Of a stretch of 64,000 nucleotides of DNA, positions 51,807-62,705 are shown one piece after another. Source of the stretch: Gari tellinella (lineage: Eukaryota > Mollusca > Bivalvia > Cardiida > Psammobiidae); assembly GCA_922989275.2 (NCBI GenBank), contig OV277857.1:9424001-9488000 (forward strand), in the 5' to 3' direction. The translations under genes and the position numbers were made by a program. The notes beneath the pieces are model-generated. The model was not told the DNA's origin. It made no database searches and was given only the letters and a program-made list of their open reading frames with translations. Within the stretch, counting starts at the first letter, position 1. Each line of letters begins with the position of its first letter.

Positions 51807-52289
51807 TTGTTACGGCACATAGCATCCCCTACAGGTCCTCTATCCAGTTTGTTCAAATTATGCCCCTGGGGTCAAAATTGGCCCCGCCCCGGGAGTCACA
51901 GTTTTACATAGAGTTATATAGTGAAATTTTCAAATGTCTTCTCCTCTGAAAATAATATGACCATAAGTTTGGTATTTGGCATGGTGACACTTCTAGATGT
52001 CCTATACGTATTTTGGTCAAATAGTTTTTGTCTGTTGCATATGTAGGTCACAGGAGCTAAAAATAGATTTTTTCAATGGAAACTTAAAAAAATGTTCTTG
52101 TCTAAAACCCTAGTACACTGATCTTAGATATTTGGCACATAGCATCATCTACAGGTCCTCTATCAAGATCGTTCAAATTTAATAATGGCCCTCGGGTAAA
52201 AAATGACCCTGTCCTGGACATAAATCATTATCTCAATTTTGTCAGCTATTCTCAGGTGAGCGAAATATGCCCCATGGGGCTCTTGTTGT
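51807..52289 (-). mobile_element. Inverted partial copy of the repeat at 2737-4696
   Basis: Ends 'caggtgagcgaaatatgccc' + 'catggggctcttgtt'; shares 'aaattatgcccctggggtca' and 'gtcctctat' segments in reverse. Confidence 0.7.
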
Positions 52290-53660
52290 ATTTTTTCATT
52301 AATCTTAAATAGCTCTTCAATACAAAACCATCATAGAGTGTTTTCATATACTTTGAAAATTTCTCAAAGTCATGACTTTCATACACCCTTAAAGACATTA
52401 AGTCAGTCCTTTCATTGATTCCCCCCCTCATTGTTTAGTAGGTGTCAAAATACAGGTATATACCGGTATACAGCATGAGAAAAGTTTTCAGGCAATGGCT
52501 CAGCTTTGAATAGAGGCCCTTACATAATAGATCTCAATAGGTTTTTCGATGGGTTTTACTAACCAAGCTATCAAATATTAGGTGCGGGCCTCACATGAGA
52601 TGCCTGAATGATTATTTGCCTAGACGCTACCACCATTAGTGCATGCTTTGACTCAAACTATATACAGAGGTAGGTGTTACCACCCAAGCTTGGTCGTGTG
52701 ATGTCTTTAAGGAATTTCCCTTATAAATTACACTTGTGTTGCAAATGGAACAGCCAATGCAGTGCATTATATTTTCTCATATTCTTTGTTTATATGCTGT
52801 ATGTTCCTAGTCGTGTTAGAATAATGAGTACTTTATACAGTCATGGGAATTATTCGTCACCTTACAAAATATTGTCATTTTTTCCACATATTTTCTACGT
52901 TACTGGTGCTGCAACAAAATTGTGGAATCCAAAATAACACCATGGTGTATGCCATTTTAAAATTTAGGGGGTTTACTTTTCAGGTATAGATTGTTTTCTC
53001 TCTAGGAACAGAATTCTGTTGCTAGGCGACTTTAGAATATAAATGAAAAAAGTTGATTTGTTTCACTAAAATGGTTGCCAATAAAGAGACCAATAATTTT
53101 AATTGAAGGTTTTTAAAAACAAAGTCTCCCACACATGAGTGCACATTTAAAAGGAAAATGAAGAAACTTTATGAAATAGTTAATGTTCCAGTTTACTGAC
53201 ATGCGATAATTAATAAAATTAACAAGGTAGTCTATGGGAAATCAAGTTTACCAACTGAATTTTACAGCTGTGTGACTTAACATGAAGTAAAATAGCTTTA
53301 GAATGATATTTTCTTATTTTACTTTTCATCGCATATGTAAGATGGTCGTTAATTTGGTGAAGTTTTACATAACTTTCATCTATTGTTACCATGGCAACCA
53401 GAAAATTACCTCGCAACAAGAACCAAAGAATCACATGCTCAGTTTGAGACTAGAACACATTTTACCATGCTCCAACTCTTAAAATCGAACAGATCGAACA
53501 GATCGAACTACAATGAATGTTGTCTAGATTTTTAATTATAATAAACAGTTGAGAAAAACTGATACAAATAAGCAATTTTTTTTGACTGAGTGACGAATAA
53601 TTATGTCCCATGACTGTAGCTCCATGCATTCATTGATTTGAATATCTTTGCCTGTAGTCA
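52290..53660. other. Intergenic, nothing supported
   Basis: AT-rich sequence without gene or clear repeat; 'cagtcatgggaattattcgt' at about 52839 and 'gtgacgaataattatgtccc' at 53591 may be distant inverted ends of a further 0.8-kb element. Confidence 0.35.
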
Positions 53661-53873
53661 CGGGGGGCTAACTAGGTATTACGATGAAATGTTTGTCTAC
53701 GACAACCTATATGGGTATTATAAGAGATTTGTATAGCTACGAAGTCGGTGTATATAGTGAGAAATGTTTGTCTACGACAACAAAATTGCCTTCGTAGCAA
53801 TACAAATTTGTTATAATACCCATATAGGTTGTCGTAGACAAACATTTCATCGTAATACCTAGTTGGCCCCCCG
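53661..53873. mobile_element. MITE with about 64-base perfect inverted arms
   Basis: Left arm starts CGGGGGGCTAACTAGGTATT; the right arm is its complement ending at 53873. An extra copy of 'aaatgtttgtctacgacaac' lies in the interior. Target duplication not clear. Confidence 0.85.
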
Positions 53874-54292
53874 TAGTAGTGTGTTGCTGTTTCATTATGT
53901 GTGACTTAAGCTTTGAAATGTCTAATTAAATATCACCACCTGTACAGTGTTTTGTTGTTTGTCTTTCAACCAATAAGATTATTATATTCCACTGGATCAT
54001 TTTGCAGTTATCTTATAAATTGTTTATTTATGGTCTCCTAGTGTCCTACACTACTGGAACAGTATCGGCCGCAATATCCACCCACTTATGGGGTTCTAAC
54101 TCATTTTGCGTACCTTTCTGCATAACAGTCTTCAATGAATGTAGATACAACTTTCTGGGTCTGTTTGGTAATTTCAGCTGCTGAAACAAATGTAATTCAA
54201 TGTAAACTCGCCTTAAACTCTGGGTGCACTCTTAAATCAATGGGAGCCAAGTCGGGACCGTTAGGCGGGTGTCCTAACATATCCAGTCATAG

Positions 54293-54399
54293 CCACAGGG
54301 ACCCGGCACGATTGATTTTTGAGAGAAAATATTGTCAAAGGTATATATACCTTTTGAAAAAAATTTCTCTCAAAAATCAATCGTGCCGGGTCCCTGTGG
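54293..54399. mobile_element. Near-perfect hairpin MITE with TCATAG duplication
   Basis: 107 bases; arms of 35 bases from CCACAGGGACCCGGCACG. Inner stem 'aaaggtatatataccttt'. TCATAG stands directly at both borders (54287-54292, 54400-54405). Confidence 0.83.
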
Positions 54400-54405
54400 T
54401 CATAG

Positions 54406-55087
54406 CAAGCTTATTTTCTAACCGCGTTGAAACTGCTCTACGGCCCGGTGCATTATCCTGAGGTAGAATTAAGGCGCTCTGAAAGACCCATGTAGACCCA
54501 TGTGTAGTCGTTTCTTTAGTATCTCATCCGTATTGATAATTCTGTCCAAAACATCGTCGACTTCATCAGACGATATATCTTACTGTTGTTCTTCTGTCCG
54601 CATTAACCATTTTCTGTGACCAGACATGAGACCGATTACTTTGAAATGTAATCGGTTACTTTCGATTACGATTACAGTAAATGCGATTACGATTACTTTT
54701 TGAAAATTCTATTAAATTACGATTACTTGAAAAATGTAATCGCCATTACAATTCGATTACATCGATTACATTGGAGAATTTTAAGGCATACACGGACAAT
54801 ATTATTAAACTGTTTTAGTAATGTAAGTTTGATGTGTTTTTTGTAGATCCCGATATAACGGTCCCACACAGTTTGCATTTTGCTTTCACTTGTCCTGAAG
54901 TATCCCAAAGAATTTTAATGCCATAAGTTGTAACAGCAGCATCACGTATAGTCAATGGCATTGACTATATTAATATGGGGTCCTCTTGAACATAAGATTG
55001 AAAACCACTTAGTGTTGCCATCGTTATGACTTAACTTAAATCATTAAAAGAAACGAAGAAGAGAAAGGGTGAATTAAAGTTTATGAA
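54406..55087. other. Intergenic; 'cgattac' microrepeat
   Basis: Fifteen or so units of 'cgattac' / 'taatcg' between 54625 and 54775 (the end of a hAT- or SINE-like element is possible); no gene. Confidence 0.45.
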
Positions 55088-55285
55088 ACCTGACTATTAC
55101 GACCACTAAAAAGTGGTTAACTGTTTATATGAAATGCAAGTGACATTTTATAGAAAGGTAAGAGTAAAACAGAAAACTCTTTTCGGAGCTTTCTGTTTTA
55201 CTTTAACATTGCTTAAAGCAGTCATCTGCTTTGAACACAGAATAATGAACCTAATTGAGTGGTCGTAGTAGAGGGATTTTACTGT
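55088..55285. mobile_element. MITE, 'tattacgaccacta' family
   Basis: Ends 'gactattacgaccactaaaa' and 'ggtcgtagtagagggatttt'; inner hairpin 'aaacagaaaactcttttcgg'. Confidence 0.6.
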
Positions 55286-55329
55286 AATAGGTTCACACTA
55301 GGGACATATTCAAACAATTATCCCCTTTG

Positions 55330-55574
55330 TTAACCCTTTCCCTTATAGAAGCACTTTCATTTTATTCATCCGCTGAAGAAAATAATTCCAAATTATACCG
55401 TAATGAATGTGTGTCATATTTAATACTTTCCTTATTCTAGCAGTTAATAGCTTAAAGCAGGCTGAAAGTAAAGCAGAATGCGCCTTAGGGCGCATTCTGC
55501 TTTACTTTCAACCTGCTTTAAGTAGTCACATATCTTCAATACTAGAAACAATGCTATCAGGTAGTGGTAAATCT
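55330..55574 (+). mobile_element. TTAA MITE family A
   Basis: Hairpin 55450-55523 with a perfect GCGCC/GGCGC stem and apex TTAG. Confidence 0.75.
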
Positions 55575-55929
55575 CTCATTGTTACTGATTAACCACCAGG
55601 GCTAATTATAGGCATTGTATTGTTGTTGACTTCTCACCTTTTTGATTGTTAATAAAGACCTTCAAGCAAATTTAGGTGTGGTACCCATAAAGTATCTTTG
55701 CAAACATATTATGCATGGATGTGTTAAAACTGTAGACCAAGAACGGAAGACTGGATAGGTTAATAATGTAGACCCAGATCATAAGATTGGATATGCTAGT
55801 AATGTAGACCCAGATCATTTAGACTGGATGTGATAATAATTAAGACCCAGGTCATAAGATCGGATATGCTTATAATGTAGACCCAAATCATCAAGACTTG
55901 ATATGCTAATGACATATTTTTTACAACAC
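55575..55929. repeat. Short tandem units 'aatgtagacccagatcat'
   Basis: Four to five diverged units of about 45 bases ('aagattggatatgctaataatg') between 55730 and 55915. Confidence 0.65.
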
Positions 55930-56165
55930 TTCGCACACAACGTCACTGGTCGACGTCAACTTTTTTTCAACTAGCAATGCCGCTCTCGGTTTTAAGCAAA
56001 TGACGTCATGTTACAATCAGACGTTTTCGTGTCTTTCTAACGTCAACGGAATTCAGAGAAAATCAAATCTGCTTCATCAGAGTAATGTTTATAATAATTA
56101 CAACTTTCGAGCTGCTCCGGGTCACTGTCACTGCGTTGCTACGGTAACCTGTATAATCGGTAAAA
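55930..56165. promoter_or_regulatory. Candidate regulatory patch: CRE and X-box-like sites
   Basis: A perfect TGACGTCA at 56001-56008, several other ACGTCA half-sites, and GTTGCTACGGTAACC at about 56134-56148, close to an RFX X-box. CpG density is above its surroundings. No gene can be attached to it in the window. Confidence 0.35.
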
Positions 56166-56199
56166 GAAATATTTGTTTCATTTCTCTTTTGTTAAAATA

Positions 56200-57675
56200 G
56201 TGATATAAGACCATGGTCTTGTAGTACGGCACACTTATCTGAAGAATGTGTAGACTGATCTGCATTAATTCGTATCAGCAAAAAGTCATAGAACAGATAG
56301 TCTATTAAAAAGAGAATTATAGTACTGTGGGGCTTGTGGATATTAAAGGGCTGATGGTCTCTTTGTTAAAATTGTCATATGAGACCATGGGCTTATAATA
56401 TAACACATTCATATTAAAATTTGGTAAACTTTGGTCTGCATTAGTGTCTAATAAACGGTGATAGCATGTTAACAACTTTGGTCCCTTTTGTAAAATTTAA
56501 ATGGTATATCAACACACAGTCTTGTGGAAATTAGGGCAATTATGGTCTCTTAGTAAAAAGAGTCCTATTAGACCATGGGGCTTGAGATGGCACAATCATC
56601 TTAATAATGAGAAAGAAACTTCTCTTATCCATAGCTTAAGCTCATAGAATGGTAAAGGTCTTTAAAAAAATGGAAATATTAAAGCCATGTGGCTTTCGGG
56701 ATATTAGAGTGTCGATGGTCTCTTAGTAAAAATAGTCATATGAGACCATGGATTGTGAGATGGCACAATCATCTTAATATTGAGATAGAAACTTCTATTA
56801 TCCCTAGCTTAAGCTCATAGGACTGTAATGGTCTTTAAAACCCGAGATATATGAAAGCCATGTGGCTTTCGGGATATTAGAGTGGCGATGGTCTCTTAGT
56901 AAAAATAGTCATATGAGACCATGGATTGTGAGATGGCACAATCATCTTAATATTGAGATAGAAACTTCTCTTATCCCTAGCTTAAGCTCATAGGACTGTA
57001 ATGGTCTTTAAAACCTGAGATATATGAAAGCCATGTGGCTTCCTAGATATTAGAGTGTCGATGGTCTCTTAGTAAAAATAGTCATATGAGACCATGGATG
57101 TGAGATGGCACAATCATCTTAATATTGAGACAGAAACTTCTCTTATCCCTAGCTTAAGCTTATTGGACTGTAATGGTCTTTAAAAACCCGAGATATATGA
57201 AAGCCATGTGGCTTTCTAGATATATGAGTGGCGATGGTCTCTTAGTAAAAATAGTCATATGAGACCATTTGTTTTGAGATGGCACAATCATCTTAGTATT
57301 GAGACAAGACTTCTCTTATCCCTAGCTTAAGCTCATAGGACTGTAATGGTCTTTAAAAACCCGAGATATATGAAAGTCATGTGACTTCCTAGATATTAAA
57401 GTGTCGATGGTCTCTTAGTAAAAATAGTCATATTAGACCATGGATTGTGAGATGGCACAATCATCTTAATATTGAGACAGAAACTTCTCTTATCCCTAGC
57501 TTAAGCTCATAGGACTGTAATGGTCTTTAAAAAACCCGAGATATATGAAAGCCATGTGACTTCCTAGATATTAGAGTGTCGATGGTCTCTTAGTAAAAAT
57601 AGTCATATGAGACCATGGGTTGCGAGATGGCACAATCCTCTTAATATTGAGACAGAAACTTCTCTTATCCCCTGC
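56200..57675. repeat. Satellite of about 172 bp, about 8 copies
   Basis: Unit includes 'gatggtctcttagtaaaaat' + 'agtcatatgagaccatgg', 'gagatggcacaatcatctta' and 'gactgtaatggtctttaaaa'. Landmark 'gatggtctctta' at about 56716, 56887, 57058, 57233, 57406 and 57581. The first two or three units (56200-56600) are diverged. Confidence 0.92.
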
Positions 57676-58173
57676 GTTCGTGGTATTATTAACTCATTCG
57701 TGTGATTCGTGAGTACTAGTTGGATACCTTTCTCCTGTAGCCAGGACTCTGAGAGTCCATGTCAGCTTCAATCCGGTATATATATTTGTTCTCACTTGGG
57801 TGTCCCTCCTCTGCATGGATGACTGGCCTATAATCATCTTCTACACTAAGCTTATGTTATAGCCTTCTAGCATAAAGCAGCGTCCGATCTGGATTTAAGC
57901 TGTTTGTCACTCGTTGTCATTCATTAAGTTTTTTTTCTGTCAAAATGTCTACATCGTTCCCTCTCTTCAACGAAACCCCATGGAAGTCAAAAATTGTGTG
58001 CGTTGTTCGGAGGGAGTCGTTACACAGATGCCAATTGGCTTACTATGCGTAACTATTTCACGTCCGCTCCGGTGTATGTCCTTTTCGGCGAACACCGGGT
58101 AACGCCGGCACGTCACCGGTGAACAACCGGGGTTGATTGGTGGTCACCGGGATACCACCGGCGACGGCCGGGG
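57676..58173. other. Intergenic, right part CCGG-rich
   Basis: No gene supported. From about 58065 the sequence becomes rich in CCGG ('accggtgaacaaccggggtt'), continuous with the element that follows. Confidence 0.4.
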
Positions 58174-58571
58174 TTAAGCCACGATCTGACTGTCCCGGTT
58201 TGGGTCCCCGGTGAGTCCCGGTTTAGCAAACCGGCAGTCAACACTGCAAACAGTCTACAACATTATTATGTTATATTTTATTGCATTTCGTTTGTATTTC
58301 ATCTCATATACCCCCGGCAGACGACCGGGGTAACACCGTGTTATACCGGGATTGAACGGGAACAGACCGGCCCTGCACCGTAACTATGCCGGGCCAAACC
58401 GGGAACTCACCGGGAAGGTCGGGGAGATCCGGCTTCATTACCGGTGCTCCACCGGGAATGTGAGATCGTAATTTATTTTTTCATAAAAAACGCCCCGGCT
58501 CATCCCGGTCCACCGGCTTTCTCCACCGGGACGTACCGGGGCCAAAACCGGACAGTGAGATCGGGGCTTAA
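58174..58571. mobile_element. CCGG-rich TTAA-flanked TIR element
   Basis: TTAA at 58174 and 58568. Inside, GCCACGATCTGACTGTCC on the left and the complement of GCCCCGATCTCACTGTCC on the right (16 of 18 alike). About 390 bp, dense in ACCGGG / CCCGGT. Confidence 0.65.
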
Positions 58572-59340
58572 TACATAAAACCAAAGTGGTTCTTTCTAAA
58601 TAAATGGTTTCATGGTTACGTCTTTATGTGCATTACAAATAGGGTCAGTTTCCATAGAGATGTTTTAAAGCTAAGATTTTAAATTCAAAATATGATTTAT
58701 TACTACTATACCCTATGGTTCATCTACAGAGTGTTCGACTGTCTGTCCGTCATTTACGTTTATTTTAATACAACGACGACCGAAAGTGTAGAGACTAACG
58801 TCATTAGCGCCTACAGATGAAAAACTCACTATACGGAATCTTTCATTTTGGTCACCACACACTCGCTGGTACGTTTTCACGAATGTACGGTGACTGCTCG
58901 CGCATGTCTGGACCGTCGAATATGTCAAAATAACGTAACGTAACTGCGATAACGGCATCAACGCCAATCGCTTAAATGCAAAATTTTAACTTGGCGGCTC
59001 AAAATTTACCCTTTTTTATTACAACATTAACTAAACATTGCACGTCGATGAAGCCGTTTAGGGTGGCATTCTTTGAGTATTCTGTAAATTTCACTAAGCC
59101 ACTACTGACAGCTAGTGGCAATTTTGGTATTTTACATAGTATAAGAAAACAGACCAGGAGATGTCTCAGAATTCTTATTTCAGTGCCATTTTAGGGACAT
59201 ATGGCTGTTTGGTGCGGGTCGGGATGAGTGTGGATAATTCAGAAAGGATCTTCAATTGTTATCTTCCCGTTGTCTGAACCATGGAGGAATGTCTGGACTG
59301 ACATAAGATGAATTTTTATTAAATAAGATAAGATAAATTT
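58572..59340. other. Intergenic; CpG-containing, no gene supported
   Basis: 58730-58970 contains repeated CG and a minus-strand frame of 84 codons without splice or homology support. I would not call it a gene. Confidence 0.35.
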
Positions 59341-60900
59341 TATTACAATAGACATACATATGCCATAAAGGCTTTTCAACCTGTCCATGGAGGTGTACAT
59401 GATTATGTAATGAATGGCCGTTAAACACAGGTTTTGACTGCAGCGCTATATGTGATAACTACATTTTGTGAGACACATGATAACTGATATCTTCATCTTC
59501 CGTGCATGGAGTCGAGGGTCGATCTCAATGTAATTTCCTCGAATTAAAAAATTTAATTCGAGGACAAGTGATCGTTCATTTTTGTCAGGATATCACCTAG
59601 ATTTAACTTGGGGGAAATTGAATTAAAACAAGATTAAATTTAAATCTGTCGAGCAAGGTTTATTATTTAGACCAATAATTTTAGCAATTGGTCTAAATGT
59701 TTCCAAACTACTTAATTCTAACTAACTTAAATAAAATATTACATGTATATCTAGAAATAGGCTTCAACTAGACCTAGAACTCTGAGATATATCTACAACT
59801 CTCGTCAATTGAATTCACGGGCTACACCAACATAGACCCGTCAACCTCCTCATATACCCACTTAGGAAATACCAGCATCAGCGGATTACTGGTGCCAGCA
59901 AGCCGCTGGTGCTGGTGTTACCAAGCAACACCAGCAAGAATAGAACGAAATCCGCTGGTGTCCCTAAGCAACACCACCAAGAAAAGAACGTAAATAAACA
60001 ATTGTTAGAATGACGACAGATCGAGTTCGATGTCGACGAGAGTTGTTTACAAAAAAAGAACGTGACATATTCCCATCAACATTTTAAACTAACATTTGAT
60101 TGTAGAGATCAGATTGAGTATTAAGTAAACTTAAAATGGTTCTTTAAGGTTGCAATTTTCACAGTGTAGTGAATATTATGAAACACAGGAAATGATGAAA
60201 GAGTACATGTTGCCATTTGGTTCAAACGTGATTGGACCCAAAATTGCTTCCTATACTTGTACCCCTTGTCCGTTCACCTGATGGGATCAGTACAACCTGT
60301 AGACTGATCTATATTAGACGTTCCCCAAAATCAATGACTCCAAGCCAGTTTAAACTACTCACCTCAGATTTTTGGTGAGTACTCAATCTGATCTTTACAA
60401 AATCGATCACATGTGCTACCCCACCCACCATTCTACTTAGACAAGTAGATTGGGTTTAGATACCATAAAGCCTCAGGTGTTACACAACACCCCTTCCCTC
60501 AAAGTAATTGTCCCAATGAGCAATAACATCAATAAAAAAAAGAGTAATTTTGCTTCAACATAGAAGTTTATAAAAAATCTTTATCACAACTATTAATTGG
60601 CAATTAAGATTCTATATGAGATTTCATACTTTATGAAACAACAAATAGCTGCCAATTAATTGTAATTGGAAATGTATGATATGCATTTGGCAATACTAGA
60701 CAGCTTTGTCTTTGTATGAAAATAATTGAAAAATTAATATGATTTCTACAAGAGAATATTAGATATGAGCTTTGACCATAAATCCTAGGCATATCTGTTC
60801 TAGAAATATACACTGTGAATAATTTGACATTTTGCAAATTTTTGAAACAGAGTAACAAGAAATAACAAAGAATAAATGTCGGAGTACTTACGGTGGATTT
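59341..60900. other. Intergenic; minor hairpins
   Basis: A perfect stem 'cctcgaattaaa' / 'tttaattcgagg' (59537-59564) and clustered 'aacaccagcaag' / 'ccgctggtg' motifs (59865-59995). No gene. Confidence 0.45.
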
Positions 60901-61264
60901 GTTAAAAAAAAAAAAATAATGCATTGTCTAACTCTAAAACAAGAGTTAGAAAACACTTTATGCAGTGAAAAAAAAAGTCATCAACTATGAAGTTACAATA
61001 GTAGTTATACAATTCAAATGAAATGTTATGTTTTTCATTTTTTAACATTTCCACAAACTTACCAATATTTATCATAAATATACATGTATACTTAATCAAA
61101 GAAATTATGTCAAGTGAATGATTCATATCATCTCTCAATAGTTAAATAAGATTCTTGACAGGTGCCACTGACATGAGTAAGTATTAAGTTTTTTGGAAAT
61201 ACTAGATATGATTATGAATCCTCAAATCTTCAAAACAAACATTACAGAAATAGGTATGACATGC
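60901..61264. other. Intergenic, AT-rich
   Basis: Poly-A and AT-rich; nothing recognised. Confidence 0.4.
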
Positions 61265-61515
61265 TTAACTCTTTCCTCCCTGAAACTTTTAATGGACAAT
61301 TCCAGTTTCCATTTTAGTCTAGTCCATTTCTGACTTTTAAGAGTTGTTTTTGTCAATGTTTGGAATGATTACAAACAGTGAAGACCCTGATCAGAGGGCT
61401 CCTTTCGGAGCCCTCTGATCTGGGTCTTCACTGTTTGTATAGGACAAGTGTACTATTCACATATGCACTGTTTGAAAAGGACGCCTATATGCGGGACTAG
61501 GGTTCAAAGGGTTAA
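61265..61515 (+). mobile_element. TTAA hairpin MITE, family B
   Basis: Ends 'ttaactctttcctccctgaa' / 'gggttcaaagggttaa'; perfect hairpin 61373-61439 ('gatcagagggctcctttcgg'). Confidence 0.8.
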
Positions 61516-61649
61516 AGAGGCTCGCAACTGGATCAAGCATTAAAAATAGTAATTTGTAAATATATGTCAAATGCTTATATAAATGGGTAAAATTTAGTTT
61601 AGGATAATAAATTCTGTTAAAAAATGCATTTCCAAAAAAAAAAAGAAGA

Positions 61650-61740
61650 GGCTCTGGTGGGATTGGAACCCGTGCCCATCCATGCGGAGAAAAAAATGAA
61701 AATGAGGCATCGCCTTTACGCCCTCGGCTACGGACGCTCT
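61650..61740 (-). pseudogene. Type II tRNA-like pseudogene (Leu/Ser-like)
   Basis: Minus strand: an A-box-like GTAGCCGAGG and a B-box GGTTCCAATCC, with a long variable region as in tRNA-Leu/Ser. The acceptor stem does not pair and the anticodon arm is disrupted by T-runs, so it is probably a decayed tRNA or SINE head. Confidence 0.45.
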
Positions 61741-62339
61741 CTATAAATATATATATGGTAGCGAATTAACGTACTTCATTAATAGCTATTAATAGAACAT
61801 TATTCGTCTCGGGTTTATGTCTGACCCAGTGTAGAGAAGCAACAACAACAACTATACCGTTAGCTAACGCTATGGAAAAACGATGGAACATATCTAAAAA
61901 ACTAAGATTCGGTGACGATTCTTGAGACGTTTTTTGGACTATCATATTTTTTTAATGTCAGAAGCCAAATAATGCCACAAATTTGCTTTTATTTGAGTAT
62001 TTTATTTTATTTTGACAAGAACACCATCCGGTTGCGAGTCCCTTTAAACGTCAACATCTATGTATGAAATAACACTGTGTTTTCATATTCAAATGAAAAA
62101 CATTAATTCATATTCCTTCTAAAGGTATAGTATTTCCACAATTAGTACGAATATTGATAATGGATATACACACCAGTAAAAGAAATCTTGACACATGAAT
62201 TCAGTATCCACACTTAATGTTGAGGACATCCTATGTGTAACAAGTAACTTTTAAAGTAAAACACCTCACCAAATGGGTGTATGAATTTCTGAAATATTAA
62301 AAATAACACCTATGTATGAAATCACACTGTTTTCATATT
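61741..62339. other. Intergenic, nothing supported
   Basis: Two copies of 'acacctatgtatgaaat' / 'cacactgtttt' (62050-62090, 62305-62340) suggest a small duplication. No gene. Confidence 0.35.
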
Positions 62340-62470
62340 TAGCTCACCTGGCACAAAGTGGTGAGCTATTTTGATCGTGCTGTGTCCGTCGTCGTTCGTC
62401 CGTCCGTCGTCAACAATTTCTTTAAATGACGTCGTCAACAATTTCTTTAAATGACATCTCCTAAACTACT
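62340..62470. mobile_element. Truncated 'tagctcacctggcac' repeat end
   Basis: 'ttagctcacctggcacaaag' + 'tggtgagctatttt' hairpin followed by 'cgtccgtccg' and a 34-base tandem duplication ('gtcgtcaacaatttctttaa'). Confidence 0.65.
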
Positions 62471-62627
62471 TGATGGATTTTTAAAACTGTACTTGCTAGA
62501 GTGTAAAGATTGTCAGATATTGCATTTTAAACACACCAAGGATAGATAACTCTGGACCTATTGGTCAAAATTCAACCATATTCAGACTGATCTGAGACAA
62601 GATCAGGTAATTTCAAAATAGTGGGCA

Positions 62628-62705
62628 TCAGCGCATTTCCATGAGGATCTTTTCAGCTACCAGCCGGCTCACATCTTCCTGCTTCATAATGATTCTGAGT
62701 AACAC
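62628..62705 (-). CDS. Unidentified gene, last coding exon
   Basis: Twenty-five codons and TGA, reading VLLRIIMKQEDVSRLVAEKI and a short tail. Acceptor TTTTCAG after a pyrimidine tract, phase 0, joining exactly to the exon at 63305-63385. A helical C-terminus; I do not recognise the protein. Confidence 0.7.
   Translation of the reverse strand: MLLRIIMKQEDVSRLVAEKILMEMR

Noticed and set aside
57914..58967. Small frames at 57914-58102 (+) and 58713-58967 (-)
   Set aside because: No recognisable domain, no flanking splice sites that extend them, and the first overlaps the CCGG-rich repeat.
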